Source of the DNA: JACJWR01 sp964474045
Lineage (GTDB): Bacteria; Actinomycetota; Actinomycetes; S36-B12; UBA10799
DNA length: 64,000 bases
NCBI GenBank assembly: GCA_964474045.1
Contig: CAYYRC010000014.1
Coordinates: 24,049-88,048 of the forward strand
Direction: 5' to 3'
Shown: positions 8,721-17,031 of the stretch, in pieces
Layout of the letters: each line of letters begins with the position of its first letter
Position numbering within the stretch: position 1 is the stretch's first letter
The notes under the pieces: model-generated
What the model was told of the DNA's origin: nothing
The model's database searches: none
What the model saw: only the letters and a program-made list of their open reading frames with translations
Program-made: the position numbers and the translations under genes

Positions 8721-11700
8721 ATGACAACCGCGGTGTCGGCTGCAGCGCCTGACCCGAGCTCGCTGCCGGCTCTGGACCGCCGCATCGTCCAGCATGGGCA
8801 CCGCTGGCCTGACCGATTGCTGCGGGCAGCCGAGGTGCGGGAGCCGGCCGTGGAGTCGCCCACCCTGCGGAAGTCGACCGGGGCTGCGGGCCCGACAGCA
8901 GCCGAGGAGGCGGTCGAGGCCGACGTCGCGTCCTGGCGCGAGGCGGTGGACCCGGCAGGGGCCGGACTCTTCGCGAAGCGGCTGGCGTGGGCGGGACTGG
9001 ACCCGGAACGGCTGGGCGAGTGGTTGCCCATGGCGAGCGCCCCGAGCGCACCGAGCGACGCTGAGCGGCTGCCAGAGTGGTGGCAGGAGCTCGAGGAGCT
9101 GCGCGCGGCGGCTCGCAGCGCGACCCGCGACGACGCGCCTGCGCGTGGTCGGCCTGCGGACGCCTCGGACATCCCGTTCGCCGATCTGCTCGCACCCATC
9201 GTGAGCTGGAACGCCGAACGGCTGGCCCGCGAGCTCGGCACCGAACACCGACGTCGGGTGGCCGACGCTGCCTGGGATGGCCTGCAAAGCGCCCTGCTGC
9301 AGCGACTCGCTGAGATCTGCGCACCGACGCTGGGCCAGGAGTTCTCGCTCACCAGGACCGCGGGCGCCAATTTGACCCTAGGCCTGCTGGCGGACGCCGG
9401 GGCCGGGGCGCCGCACCGGGGCAGGTACCGGGCTTGGTGCCGCGACCAGCTGGCCGACGGATTGACGGGGATCCTCGGCAAGTACCCCGTCCTCGGGCGC
9501 CTCATCGTCATGGTGGGGCAGCAGTGGCGTCGCAACACCGCGCAGCTCCTGTCGCGCGTCGCGCGCGACCGCCAGCTGCTGTCCGCCCGCCTCGGGGTGC
9601 CCGCGGCAGCATCGCTCGTCGGCGTCGAGGCCGGATTGAGCGATCCCCACCGGGGTGGCCGAGGCGTGGCTGTGCTGTCGTTCCAGCAACTCCTGGACGA
9701 TGGCCGCGCGGATTCCGCCGAGCCGGTGTGGCGGGTCGTCTACAAGCCGAAGGATGTCCGTATCGAGGCGCAGTTCCAGCAGGTGCTGGCGCTGGTCTGG
9801 TCGTGGGTCGGCGAGGCCCCGGAACCCCTGGAGGTGGTGCCGGGAGCGGCTCTAGCCGAGGGCGGGGGTGAGTACGGCTACTGCTCCTACGTCCGGGGAA
9901 GACCATGCGAGGGTGGTGCCGAGCTGCGGCGGTTCTACCGGAACGCCGGTCGGCTTCTGGCCGTCCTGCACCTGCTCGGTGCCACCGACGCGCACTGCGA
10001 GAACCTCATCGCGGCCGGCCCGCAGATCCATCTGATCGATGCCGAGACGCTGCTGCAGCCAGCTGAGGTGGACGGCGACGACGGGCCCGCCGGCGCCGGC
10101 GATCCGCTGTCGCCCGGCCAGGTCGGCGATCCCCTCATCGCCGACTCGGTGCTGCGGGTGGGCATGTTGCCCACGTGGGTGCTGGGGGGGAGTCCGCCAG
10201 TTGCGTACGACATCAGCGCTCTGGGGGTCGAGTCGAGCGGGTCGCCGGTGGTGCGACCCGGATGGGCGCACATCAACACCGACGACATGGTCTGGGTCCG
10301 CGTCTCGGAGGAGCGGTCGCAACCGACGTCGTTGCCGGTGACTGCGGGGCGGCCCAACCCGCTCGCCGACTGGGTCGACACCCTCGTGGCTGGTTTCGAG
10401 GAGGTGTATCGCGCCGCCATGGTGCCCTCCCATCGCGAGGAGCTCCTCGGCGCGCTCGGCGGATTCCACGGCTTGCGGCGTCGTGTGGTGCTGCGGGCCA
10501 CCAGGGTGTACGCGCTCGTCCAACAGGCGGCGCTGCGGCCCCGGGCGCTGCGGGACGCCAATGCCCGGGCTTTCGAGTTGGAGCGGCTGGCCAGGAGCAG
10601 CCTTCTCGCCGACGGACCGGGCCCGCTCTGGTCGGTTTTCGCCGCTGAGCTCGTGGACATGGAGAACCTCGATGTTCCCTATTTCGACTACCGCCTGGGA
10701 ATGGACACGGTGGACTCGGCAGATGGGACCATCTTCGGGCTCATCAGGGCAGACGGCCTGGCGCAGGCCGTCGACCGGGTGGGACGCCTGAGCGAGCGCG
10801 ACCTGGACTGGCAGCGTCGGATCATCCGCTCCGCCATCCTGGCCCGATACCAGCGCATGTCCTCGAACCAGGCGCCGGAAGGGCCTTCGGCGGCGCTGCG
10901 GCGACCGGGACGGCCGCCGGGTCGGTCATCGTTCGCCCTGTCGTCGGAGTCGGCGCGTGACGCCGCCCACACGATCGCGGTCGAGCTGGAGCGTGATGCG
11001 ATCTGGGACGGTCGGGGGAACCGGACTTGGCTCACGCTGTCGCTCCTGCCGGACGCCGAGCGGCTGCAGCTGGGGCTCATAGGCGACGGGCTCTATGACG
11101 GACGTGCGGGCTTAGCCGCGTTTGCGGGTCTTCTGCGAGCCGGTGCAGCGCGTCCCGATGGCGAGGCCATGTTCGCCCCCGCGTTGCAGAGGCTGACCGG
11201 CGCCGATCCCTATGCGCGACTCCGCTACCTGCGTGACCTCGGTCTCGGCTGGGGAGGCCTGGGGGGCATTCTGCGGATGATCGATCTTCAGCGATCCTCC
11301 ATCTCCACGTCGCTTCTCAGCGCTGCCCAGGAAGCGGCCCTGCTGACGTCGGCGGCGGAACTGATCGGGCGGGATCCCTACGGTGACCTGCTCTCCGGCG
11401 TGGCGGGCCTCGTCGCCCCCGTGGCGCGGCGTCATCGCGCCGAGTCCGACCAGGCCACGGCGCGCTTGCTGGCGGCGGCGGCGGAAAGGCTGGTGTCGAC
11501 ACAGTTGGACGAGGGCGGCTGGCCCAGTCCCATCGCGTCCCGCCCGCTGACCGGGCTGGCCCACGGCGCGGCCGGGATGGGGTTGGCGCTGTTGGAGGCA
11601 GGCACCGCTCTTGGCCGGTCGGACTATGTCGAGGCCGCGGCTCGGGCCTTCGCCTACGAGCATCGGCATCTCGCTGCTGATGCAGGCAACTGGCCCGATT

Positions 11701-12167
11701 TCCGCACCCACGCCCTGGGGCCCGGCGGCGAGCCGGGCTTCATGGTGGCGTGGTGCCATGGCGCGGCAGGGATCGGCCTGGCGCGTGCCCGCGCCCTGGA
11801 CCTCGCGCCGGACCATCCGGACGCGGCCGTCTGGCGCCACGAGTTGGAGGTCGCGATGGCCACCGTGGCGGCCTGCCCGCTGGGCCCGACCGACCACCTG
11901 TGCTGCGGCAACCTGGGACGTGCCGCGATCCTGCGCGGCGTCGGCCGGTGGGCTGGTAGGAGTGCGTGGGTGGCCGCGGCCGACGACCTGACGAGACGGG
12001 TCCTGGATCGAGCCGGAACGGGCGGCGGCGTCCGTTTCGCACTTCCCGTCGACGAGTCGGCCAGCACCGGGAGCGTGACCCCGGGGCTCATGACGGGAGT
12101 AGCCGGGATCGGCGCCCACCTGGCAGCCAGCGCGGACGGCGCGGACCTGTTGGCACTCTTGGTCTAA
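8721..12167 (+). CDS. lanM: Class II lanthipeptide synthetase LanM, CCG (ProcM-like) type
   Basis: A 1,148-residue bifunctional enzyme. The N-terminal DUF4135 half would phosphorylate and dehydrate Ser/Thr of a precursor peptide. It shows VYKPKDVRIE (K342), DAHCENL from D423, LIDAETLLQP and DVPYFDYR. The C-terminal LanC-like half would add Cys thiols to make (methyl)lanthionine. Its zinc ligands are C1012 in WCHG and C1061-C1062 in LCCGN. A second Cys in place of His in the last motif is the hallmark of the CCG clade, which includes ProcM, a synthetase that modifies many precursors. Start: ATG with AGGAG seven bases before it, not the earlier in-frame ATG. A precursor gene lies 51 bases downstream. 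No LanT-type transporter with a C39 peptidase is visible. Confidence 0.95.
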   Translation: MTTAVSAAAPDPSSLPALDRRIVQHGHRWPDRLLRAAEVREPAVESPTLRKSTGAAGPTAAEEAVEADVASWREAVDPAGAGLFAKRLAWAGLDPERLGEWLPMASAPSAPSDAERLPEWWQELEELRAAARSATRDDAPARGRPADASDIPFADLLAPIVSWNAERLARELGTEHRRRVADAAWDGLQSALLQRLAEICAPTLGQEFSLTRTAGANLTLGLLADAGAGAPHRGRYRAWCRDQLADGLTGILGKYPVLGRLIVMVGQQWRRNTAQLLSRVARDRQLLSARLGVPAAASLVGVEAGLSDPHRGGRGVAVLSFQQLLDDGRADSAEPVWRVVYKPKDVRIEAQFQQVLALVWSWVGEAPEPLEVVPGAALAEGGGEYGYCSYVRGRPCEGGAELRRFYRNAGRLLAVLHLLGATDAHCENLIAAGPQIHLIDAETLLQPAEVDGDDGPAGAGDPLSPGQVGDPLIADSVLRVGMLPTWVLGGSPPVAYDISALGVESSGSPVVRPGWAHINTDDMVWVRVSEERSQPTSLPVTAGRPNPLADWVDTLVAGFEEVYRAAMVPSHREELLGALGGFHGLRRRVVLRATRVYALVQQAALRPRALRDANARAFELERLARSSLLADGPGPLWSVFAAELVDMENLDVPYFDYRLGMDTVDSADGTIFGLIRADGLAQAVDRVGRLSERDLDWQRRIIRSAILARYQRMSSNQAPEGPSAALRRPGRPPGRSSFALSSESARDAAHTIAVELERDAIWDGRGNRTWLTLSLLPDAERLQLGLIGDGLYDGRAGLAAFAGLLRAGAARPDGEAMFAPALQRLTGADPYARLRYLRDLGLGWGGLGGILRMIDLQRSSISTSLLSAAQEAALLTSAAELIGRDPYGDLLSGVAGLVAPVARRHRAESDQATARLLAAAAERLVSTQLDEGGWPSPIASRPLTGLAHGAAGMGLALLEAGTALGRSDYVEAAARAFAYEHRHLAADAGNWPDFRTHALGPGGEPGFMVAWCHGAAGIGLARARALDLAPDHPDAAVWRHELEVAMATVAACPLGPTDHLCCGNLGRAAILRGVGRWAGRSAWVAAADDLTRRVLDRAGTGGGVRFALPVDESASTGSVTPGLMTGVAGIGAHLAASADGADLLALLV

Positions 12168-12218
12168 GCCTTCGTCACAGGGCTGGGCAAGCCGCTACCG
12201 ATGTGCAAATCTGGACGC

Positions 12219-12497
12219 ATGTCAAATGAACAGTTGAGCGCCCTGCGCGCCGCCGCCGCCGACAACGCCGAGCTTCGAGCCGAGCTCGAGGCCGCCCAGA
12301 CCGGTGAGGACTTCGTGCGCGTCGCCAACGCCCACGGCTTCACCATCGATTTGGCCGACCTGCCGGTCGCTGGCGAGGGCGAGGAGGTGTCCGACGCCGA
12401 GCTGGAGGGCGCGGCCGGCGGCTACACCTTCCCCCGGACGGACTGGATCTACTGCGACAACCCCTGGACCAACTACTGGTGCACGCTGCGCTGCTGA
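12219..12497 (+). CDS. Lanthipeptide precursor with Nif11-type leader (copy 1)
   Basis: This 92-residue peptide has a Nif11-like leader in residues 1-68 (MSNEQLSALRAAAADNAEL, then DFVRVANAHGFTIDLADL). The leader ends in ELEGAAGG, a classic double-glycine cleavage site. The core, residues 69-92, is 24 residues with Thr at 70, 74, 84 and 89 and Cys at 79, 88 and 92. Up to three methyllanthionine rings could therefore form. It contains no serine, is rich in Trp and Tyr, and ends in Cys. It sits directly after lanM on the same strand. The ATG at 12219 fits the usual Nif11 start better than one 18 bases earlier. No good Shine-Dalgarno is seen. Confidence 0.92.
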   Translation: MSNEQLSALRAAAADNAELRAELEAAQTGEDFVRVANAHGFTIDLADLPVAGEGEEVSDAELEGAAGGYTFPRTDWIYCDNPWTNYWCTLRC

Positions 12498-12511
12498 GTC
12501 GCAGGCGCAAC

Positions 12512-14098
12512 ATGCCCCGAGTCCTTGCCGGCATCGGCCTGGCGGCGCTCAGCGCCGTCATGCTGTTCATCGTCTGGGACGGGCACGGCAACATCTGGCC
12601 GCTGTCCCTCGTGGCCTACGTGCCGATGTACGTCGCGGCCTACCGTGTGCTGCCGCGGCGCTGGTCGGGACTGGCCTACGGCATCGCGGCCTTCGGCTAC
12701 TGGCTCTCGTACTCGATGTTCGCCGCCGAGGTGGTCGGGCCGGCCGCCGTGCTGGGCATCCCCTTGGTCCTGGGCCTGTGCTGGGCGCTCGTGGGGTCCT
12801 TCGAGCGTCCCTTCAACGAGCGCACCGAGTACCGCTGGTTCATCGTCAGCTTCCCGCTGCTGTGGACCGCGCTGGAGGTGCTGGCCCAGCTCAGCGTGTA
12901 CATCGGCTCGGTGTTCTGGTTCGCCTACCGGCTCGCCCCGGCGCCCGCGCTGGCGCAGCCCGTCAGCTGGTTCAGCTCGCCGGCGCTGACGTTCACCCTG
13001 CTGCTGTGCAACGCCGGCCTGGCCCTCATCGTCCTGCGGCTCATGGATCGCAGGTGGCCGGCGCTGGGGTCGGTGGCTATCCCGCGCCGGGTCTGGCGCA
13101 CCTCGGTCGCGGTCGCGCTGGGGGTCCCCGTCGCATGGTTCGCGCTGAGCCTCGCCATGTACGCCAACGTCAATTCCGAGCTAGGCCCGACCGTCCGGGT
13201 TGCGAGCGTGCAGCCAGGCATCGCCCACGTGCCCTTCGACGGGTCGAGCATCACCGGGGTCAAGCTGCCCGAGCCGCAGAACACCCAGCGCAATGCCGCC
13301 CTCGCCGCGGACTTGGACGCGCTCACCCGCGACGCGGCGGCGAAGGGCGCCCGGCTGGTCGTGTGGCCCGAGATCATCTTCGACTATGACGTCTACGGCG
13401 CCCAGGGGGACTGGATCCGTGCTCTGGCGCGCGACCTGGACGTCACGCTGGTGGTGGGCTACGAGCCCGACTTCCCCGACCCGGAGGCCGCCAACCTCGC
13501 CGCGGTGGTGCTGCCGGACGGGACTATGGGCGCCCAGCCCTACGCCAAGGTGCACCCAGTGCTGCTGGAGGGGGAGCGCTTCACCGCCGTCGAGCGGTAC
13601 CCCACCTATGCCACCCCGATCGGCCAGCTGGGCGTGGTGATCTGCTGGGATCACGATTTCGCCGACTCGGGCGTGCGGCTGACCACGCTGGCGGGGGCGG
13701 AGATCGTGGCCATCCCGGCGCTCGACCCACCCTCCATGGCGCATCTGCGCTGGGAGTCGCTGACGTTCCGCGCCATCGAGAACCGGGTGCCGCTGGTCAA
13801 GACGGACGTGGGCTGGGATGCCGCGATCATCAACGCCAACGGGGATTTGGTGCAGCGCATCGCCAACACCGACGAGGACGGCGAGGTGGCGGTGCTGGTG
13901 GGCGACGTCAACCTCGGACCTGCCAACGCGGTGTTCACCGCCACCGGCGGCTACCCCTTCGCCACGCTCGTGGTGCTCGGCGTCGTCGCGCGCTACGTTT
14001 GGCAGATCATCCTGTGGCGCCGCGGTCGCCGGCTGCCCGTCGTGAACGAAGGGGTTGCCGATGGTGAGCGGGTCGCGGGTGCGCGCCGAGCCGGGTGA
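12512..14098 (+). CDS. Apolipoprotein N-acyltransferase-like membrane protein (nitrilase superfamily)
   Basis: The protein has 528 residues. The N-terminal half has about six transmembrane helices. A carbon-nitrogen hydrolase domain covers about residues 225-480, with the catalytic triad E287 (VWPE), K346 (YAKVHP) and C378 (ICWDHDF), and a final membrane helix follows. This is the Lnt layout. Lnt N-acylates the N-terminal Cys of lipoproteins. It starts 14 bases after the lanthipeptide precursor and overlaps the next gene by 38 bases, so these genes are probably co-transcribed. It may be a lipoprotein enzyme or, more speculatively, an acyltransferase for the peptide. The ribosome site is weak. 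Confidence 0.85.
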   Translation: MPRVLAGIGLAALSAVMLFIVWDGHGNIWPLSLVAYVPMYVAAYRVLPRRWSGLAYGIAAFGYWLSYSMFAAEVVGPAAVLGIPLVLGLCWALVGSFERPFNERTEYRWFIVSFPLLWTALEVLAQLSVYIGSVFWFAYRLAPAPALAQPVSWFSSPALTFTLLLCNAGLALIVLRLMDRRWPALGSVAIPRRVWRTSVAVALGVPVAWFALSLAMYANVNSELGPTVRVASVQPGIAHVPFDGSSITGVKLPEPQNTQRNAALAADLDALTRDAAAKGARLVVWPEIIFDYDVYGAQGDWIRALARDLDVTLVVGYEPDFPDPEAANLAAVVLPDGTMGAQPYAKVHPVLLEGERFTAVERYPTYATPIGQLGVVICWDHDFADSGVRLTTLAGAEIVAIPALDPPSMAHLRWESLTFRAIENRVPLVKTDVGWDAAIINANGDLVQRIANTDEDGEVAVLVGDVNLGPANAVFTATGGYPFATLVVLGVVARYVWQIILWRRGRRLPVVNEGVADGERVAGARRAG

Positions 14099-14873
14099 GA
14101 TCTTCTACCGGCACGCGGGCCCGGCAGATGCGCCCTCAATGGTCCACCTGCACGGTTTCGGGATCTCCGGCACCTACCTGCTGCCGACCGCAGCGCTGCT
14201 GGTCGACGACTACCGCACCTACGTCCCCGACCTGCCGGGCTACGGCCGCACGCCCGGTCCGCGCAAGCCGCTGAGCATCGCGGCCCTGGCCGACTCGGTC
14301 GTGGCGTTCATGGACTCGGTCGGGCTGGAGCGCACCACGGTGGTCGCGAACTCCATGGGCTGCATGGTGACCTTGCGCTGCATCGAGCGGCACCCCGACC
14401 GGGTGGAGCGCGCGATCCTGGTGTCCCCGGCCGGCAGCCTGCACAACCGTCCGCTGGGCCGGGGCCTGTCGCAGTTGATGCGCGACGGCCTGCACGAGCC
14501 CAACCGCCTGCTGAAGGTGGCCGGGCCCGACTACGCCCGGTTCGGAGTGGTCAACAGCCTGCGCCTGTTCAGCGAGATGACCAAGTCGCCCACCATCAAG
14601 AACGTGTTCGCGATGCGGACTCCGATCCTGGCGGTCGTCGGGCACTCTGACCCGTTGCTGCCTGCCTACCAGAAGGTGGTCGACCTGTCGGAGGCCGCCG
14701 ACGACCGCCCGCACCTGGGCGTGGTCTATCTGCACGACGCCGCGCACGCCATCAACTTCTCGCACCCGGCCGAGCTGGCGCAGGTCATCCGGGCCTACCT
14801 GGCCGACCCGACGCTGTCGGACCCCGCGGCCCTGCCACCGGCGGCCGAGGTGCTGGCTCACGCGGAGTACTGA
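14061..14873 (+). CDS. Alpha/beta-fold hydrolase
   Basis: This 270-residue alpha/beta hydrolase has the oxyanion-hole region HLHGFG, a nucleophile S98 in A-N-S-M-G (the first Gly of the elbow replaced by Ala), D197 in GHSDP and H229 in AAHAINF. It has no signal peptide, so it acts in the cytoplasm. GAAGGGG lies six bases before the chosen ATG at 14061. The start falls inside the 3' end of the Lnt-like gene, giving tight coupling. The substrate is unknown; the position suggests a step linked to the lanthipeptide locus, but an unrelated esterase is equally possible. Confidence 0.88.
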   Translation: MVSGSRVRAEPGEIFYRHAGPADAPSMVHLHGFGISGTYLLPTAALLVDDYRTYVPDLPGYGRTPGPRKPLSIAALADSVVAFMDSVGLERTTVVANSMGCMVTLRCIERHPDRVERAILVSPAGSLHNRPLGRGLSQLMRDGLHEPNRLLKVAGPDYARFGVVNSLRLFSEMTKSPTIKNVFAMRTPILAVVGHSDPLLPAYQKVVDLSEAADDRPHLGVVYLHDAAHAINFSHPAELAQVIRAYLADPTLSDPAALPPAAEVLAHAEY

Positions 14874-14926
14874 AGTCGCCGCACCGGCAAGGGCGCTCCA
14901 CTCCTGGGTTGTGCCACGATGGGTAG

Positions 14927-15469
14927 GTGTCTGAACCGGCCGCCGCCAATACCGCCGACGCGGTTCCCCATACCCCCCTGCGCGTGCTTGGCATGCCGAT
15001 CCACCTGGAGCGCCTGACCTACACGACCATCGTGCTGATGTCGGTCCTGGTGGTCTATGACGAGTGGTCCGAGCTGACGACCTTCATGGGCATGACGCTC
15101 GTCATCATCGGGCCGATCCTGGCCATCGCCATCGCCCACGGCTTCTCCGAGGCGCTGGACGAGATCGCCGACTACCGGCGCCCGCTGACATGGTCGGAGT
15201 GGCGCGCGCTGCTGCTCTCACAGCTGCAGGTCCTGTTCGCCGCTGTGCCGCCGTTGGTCGTCGTGGGCCTGGGCTTCCTCAGTCCTCTCGATGCCGATGG
15301 CACGATCAACGTCCTCATCTGGACCGCCGCCGTGACGCTGATCGCGCTGGCCGCAGTCGCCGCCTACCGCGCCGGGTTGCGGGGATGGCGGCTCGTGCTC
15401 GCGGCCTGCGTCGGCGGCGTCATCGGGCTGCTCGTGATCTCGCTGCAGATCCTGCTGAAGCCGCACTAG
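14927..15469 (+). CDS. Hypothetical membrane protein, about five helices
   Basis: I do not recognise this 180-residue protein. After a hydrophilic N-terminus of about 30 residues it has around five hydrophobic segments, with a charged loop (EALDEIADYRRPLTWSEWR) in the middle. The start is a GTG with CACGAT six bases upstream, compatible with a leaderless message. It follows the alpha/beta hydrolase by 53 bases on the same strand and may be the last gene of the lanthipeptide operon or a separate unit. An immunity role is conceivable, but nothing in the sequence shows it. Confidence 0.75.
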   Translation: MSEPAAANTADAVPHTPLRVLGMPIHLERLTYTTIVLMSVLVVYDEWSELTTFMGMTLVIIGPILAIAIAHGFSEALDEIADYRRPLTWSEWRALLLSQLQVLFAAVPPLVVVGLGFLSPLDADGTINVLIWTAAVTLIALAAVAAYRAGLRGWRLVLAACVGGVIGLLVISLQILLKPH

Positions 15470-15497
15470 CGCCGCAGACACCCTTGACCCGATCGGT

Positions 15498-15537
15498 AGT
15501 CAGTGTCACTATTTAGTAGTACCTAGTGTTACTGACT
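15498..15537. promoter_or_regulatory. Inverted-repeat operator upstream of PadR gene
   Basis: AGTCAGTGTCACTA (15498-15511) pairs with TAGTGTTACTGACT (15524-15537) at 12 of 14 positions around a 12-base centre. It ends 14 bases before the PadR start codon and is notably AT-rich. Large dyads of this kind are typical PadR-family operators, so autorepression is likely. Confidence 0.75.
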
Positions 15538-15551
15538 AACGAGGAGCGACC

Positions 15552-15884
15552 ATGGGCGGCCAGGCGACGGAGCTGCTCAAGGGCACCCTCGAGGGGATCG
15601 TGCTGGCGATCCTCGACGGGCGCCCCGCATACGGCTACGAGATCACCGAGGAGCTGCGGGCCCGGGGTTTCACCGACATGGCCGACGGCACCGTGTATGC
15701 GTTGCTCATCCGTATCGAGCGGCGCGGGCTGGTCGAGGTGGAGAAGGTGCCCTCGACCAAGGGCCCGCCGCGCAAGGTGTTCCGGCTGAACGATGCCGGG
15801 CGCGCGCAGTTGGCCGAATTCTGGCAGGCCTGGGAATTCCTCTCCGGTCAGCTGGATCAACTCCGAGAGAAGGGCGCAGGCTGA
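15552..15884 (+). CDS. PadR-family transcriptional regulator
   Basis: A 110-residue winged-helix regulator. GTLEGIVLAILDGRPAYGYE, then a DMADGTVYALLIRIERRGL block and KGPPRKVFRLNDAGRAQL are the classic PadR recognition helix and wing. A C-terminal helix would mediate dimerisation. PadR proteins repress neighbouring genes, often transporters, and release DNA on binding small phenolic or drug-like ligands. A dyad operator lies immediately upstream, and GAGGAG precedes the ATG. The stop overlaps the next ATG (TGATG), so it is coupled to the DUF1048 gene. Confidence 0.93.
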   Translation: MGGQATELLKGTLEGIVLAILDGRPAYGYEITEELRARGFTDMADGTVYALLIRIERRGLVEVEKVPSTKGPPRKVFRLNDAGRAQLAEFWQAWEFLSGQLDQLREKGAG

Positions 15885-16255
15885 TGGCCGTCAAGTGGAT
15901 GGAACAGAGGAAGCAGTACCGCCAGTACCAGGCGCGCATCGCGGCGCTGCCGTCGAGCTATCGGGCGGCGGTGGCGGCGCTCGAGCGCTACATCAACCAC
16001 CTCGGCGGCATGGACGATGCCGACAGCATCGTTGAGATGTTGAACGATCTGGCCGATCTGTTCGAACAGGCCGCGGCCGACGCCACGGCCATCCGGGAGA
16101 TCGTCGGGGATGATCCTGTGGTGTTCGCCGACGACTTCCTGAGCAACTACCCGGCCGGCCGCTGGATCGCCCGGGAGCGGGAGCGCCTGGTCGCCGGCAT
16201 CGACGCCGCCGAGCGCGAGCAGGTCGCGGGGGAGGGCGGGGCCCACGTCGTCTAG
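15884..16255 (+). CDS. DUF1048 family protein, partner of PadR
   Basis: The 123-residue, largely helical protein matches DUF1048: LPSSYRAAVAALERYI, then DLADLFEQAAADA and DDPVVFADDFL. DUF1048 genes very often follow PadR genes, as here with a one-base stop/start overlap. The family's function is unknown; the pairing suggests it modulates the regulator or shares its signal. There is no membrane segment or signal peptide. Confidence 0.88.
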   Translation: MAVKWMEQRKQYRQYQARIAALPSSYRAAVAALERYINHLGGMDDADSIVEMLNDLADLFEQAAADATAIREIVGDDPVVFADDFLSNYPAGRWIARERERLVAGIDAAEREQVAGEGGAHVV

Positions 16256-16350
16256 ATTGTTGCGCGGCGCAGCCGGCCCAGGGATCGTTGTCCATCCGGA
16301 CGGTCTGCGAAGACGCCGCACAGCCACCCCCGACCTGCAGAGGAACCACC

Positions 16351-16890
16351 GTGAAGAAGTTGATCGCCGCTTCGGCCATCGCCGTCGCCTCCCTTAGCCT
16401 GGCCGCCTGCGGCGGCGGCACCGCCAGCGACACCGCGTCCAAGGCAGTCGGAGCGGCCAGCAGCGCCAAGGCGGCGGTGAGCTCGGCGGCGGGTGCGGCG
16501 AGCAGCGCATTGGCCAGCGCCTCGTCGGCCGTGGCCGGGAACCTGCCCGGAGCCTGCGAGCAGGTCCAGCAGGCGATCGATCAGCGGGGCAGCAACGCCG
16601 CCGAGCTCACGAGCGAGCTCGAGCAGATCAAGTCCGAGGCGCCGCCGGTGCTCGGGGCCGCCATCACCGCGGCGGTGGCCAAGCTGAAGGTGCAGAACTC
16701 CGGCTCGGCGTCCGCTGCGGTCGCGAGCGCCTCGGCCCAGGCCAGCGCCGCAGGTCAGGAGGTCCTCGGCATCCTCAAGCCCGTGTGCGAGACCGCCGGC
16801 GTGACGCTCACCGCCGGGGGGTCGTCAGAGTCCGGCTCTGCGATGGAGTCCGGCTCCGCATCGGCCTCGGCCTCCCCTTCCGCGTCCTGA
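16351..16890 (+). CDS. Ala/Ser-rich lipoprotein of unknown function
   Basis: The protein has 179 residues. A signal peptide ends in the lipobox LAAC with C20. The mature part is dominated by Ala/Ser repeats (residues 24-65 and 130-150), and the tail is Ser/Ala/Glu-rich. Two Cys (in PGACEQV and KPVCET) could form a disulfide. A helical or coiled-coil surface protein anchored to the membrane is likely. The GTG start has AGAGGA upstream. It lies before the amino acid ABC operon but is separated from it by a hairpin, so it is probably independent. Confidence 0.75.
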   Translation: MKKLIAASAIAVASLSLAACGGGTASDTASKAVGAASSAKAAVSSAAGAASSALASASSAVAGNLPGACEQVQQAIDQRGSNAAELTSELEQIKSEAPPVLGAAITAAVAKLKVQNSGSASAAVASASAQASAAGQEVLGILKPVCETAGVTLTAGGSSESGSAMESGSASASASPSAS

Positions 16891-16897
16891 GGTAGCG

Positions 16898-16934
16898 GCC
16901 GTGGGCGTGGCCCGCCGGTCCCCGCGCCCACGGC
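16898..16934 (+). terminator. Hairpin terminator after lipoprotein gene
   Basis: GCCGTGGGCG (16898-16907) pairs perfectly with CGCCCACGGC (16925-16934). The hairpin begins seven bases after the stop codon. There is no T run, as is usual for terminators in this type of genome. Confidence 0.6.
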
Positions 16935-17031
16935 ATGTCCTCGCATTGAGATTGGCCGACGCCGCTCCCGCCAATTCCTGACCGCAAGGTCCATACTCGC
17001 GTTACGTTTCCCTCACCCAACGGAGTCATTC

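Noticed and set aside
7083..9287. A 734-codon open frame reaching through the 5' part of lanM on the minus strand
   Set aside because: Only residues from MTDPVTP onward look like a real protein; the extra 278 codons are antisense to lanM and are Arg/Pro-rich shadow, typical of GC-rich DNA.
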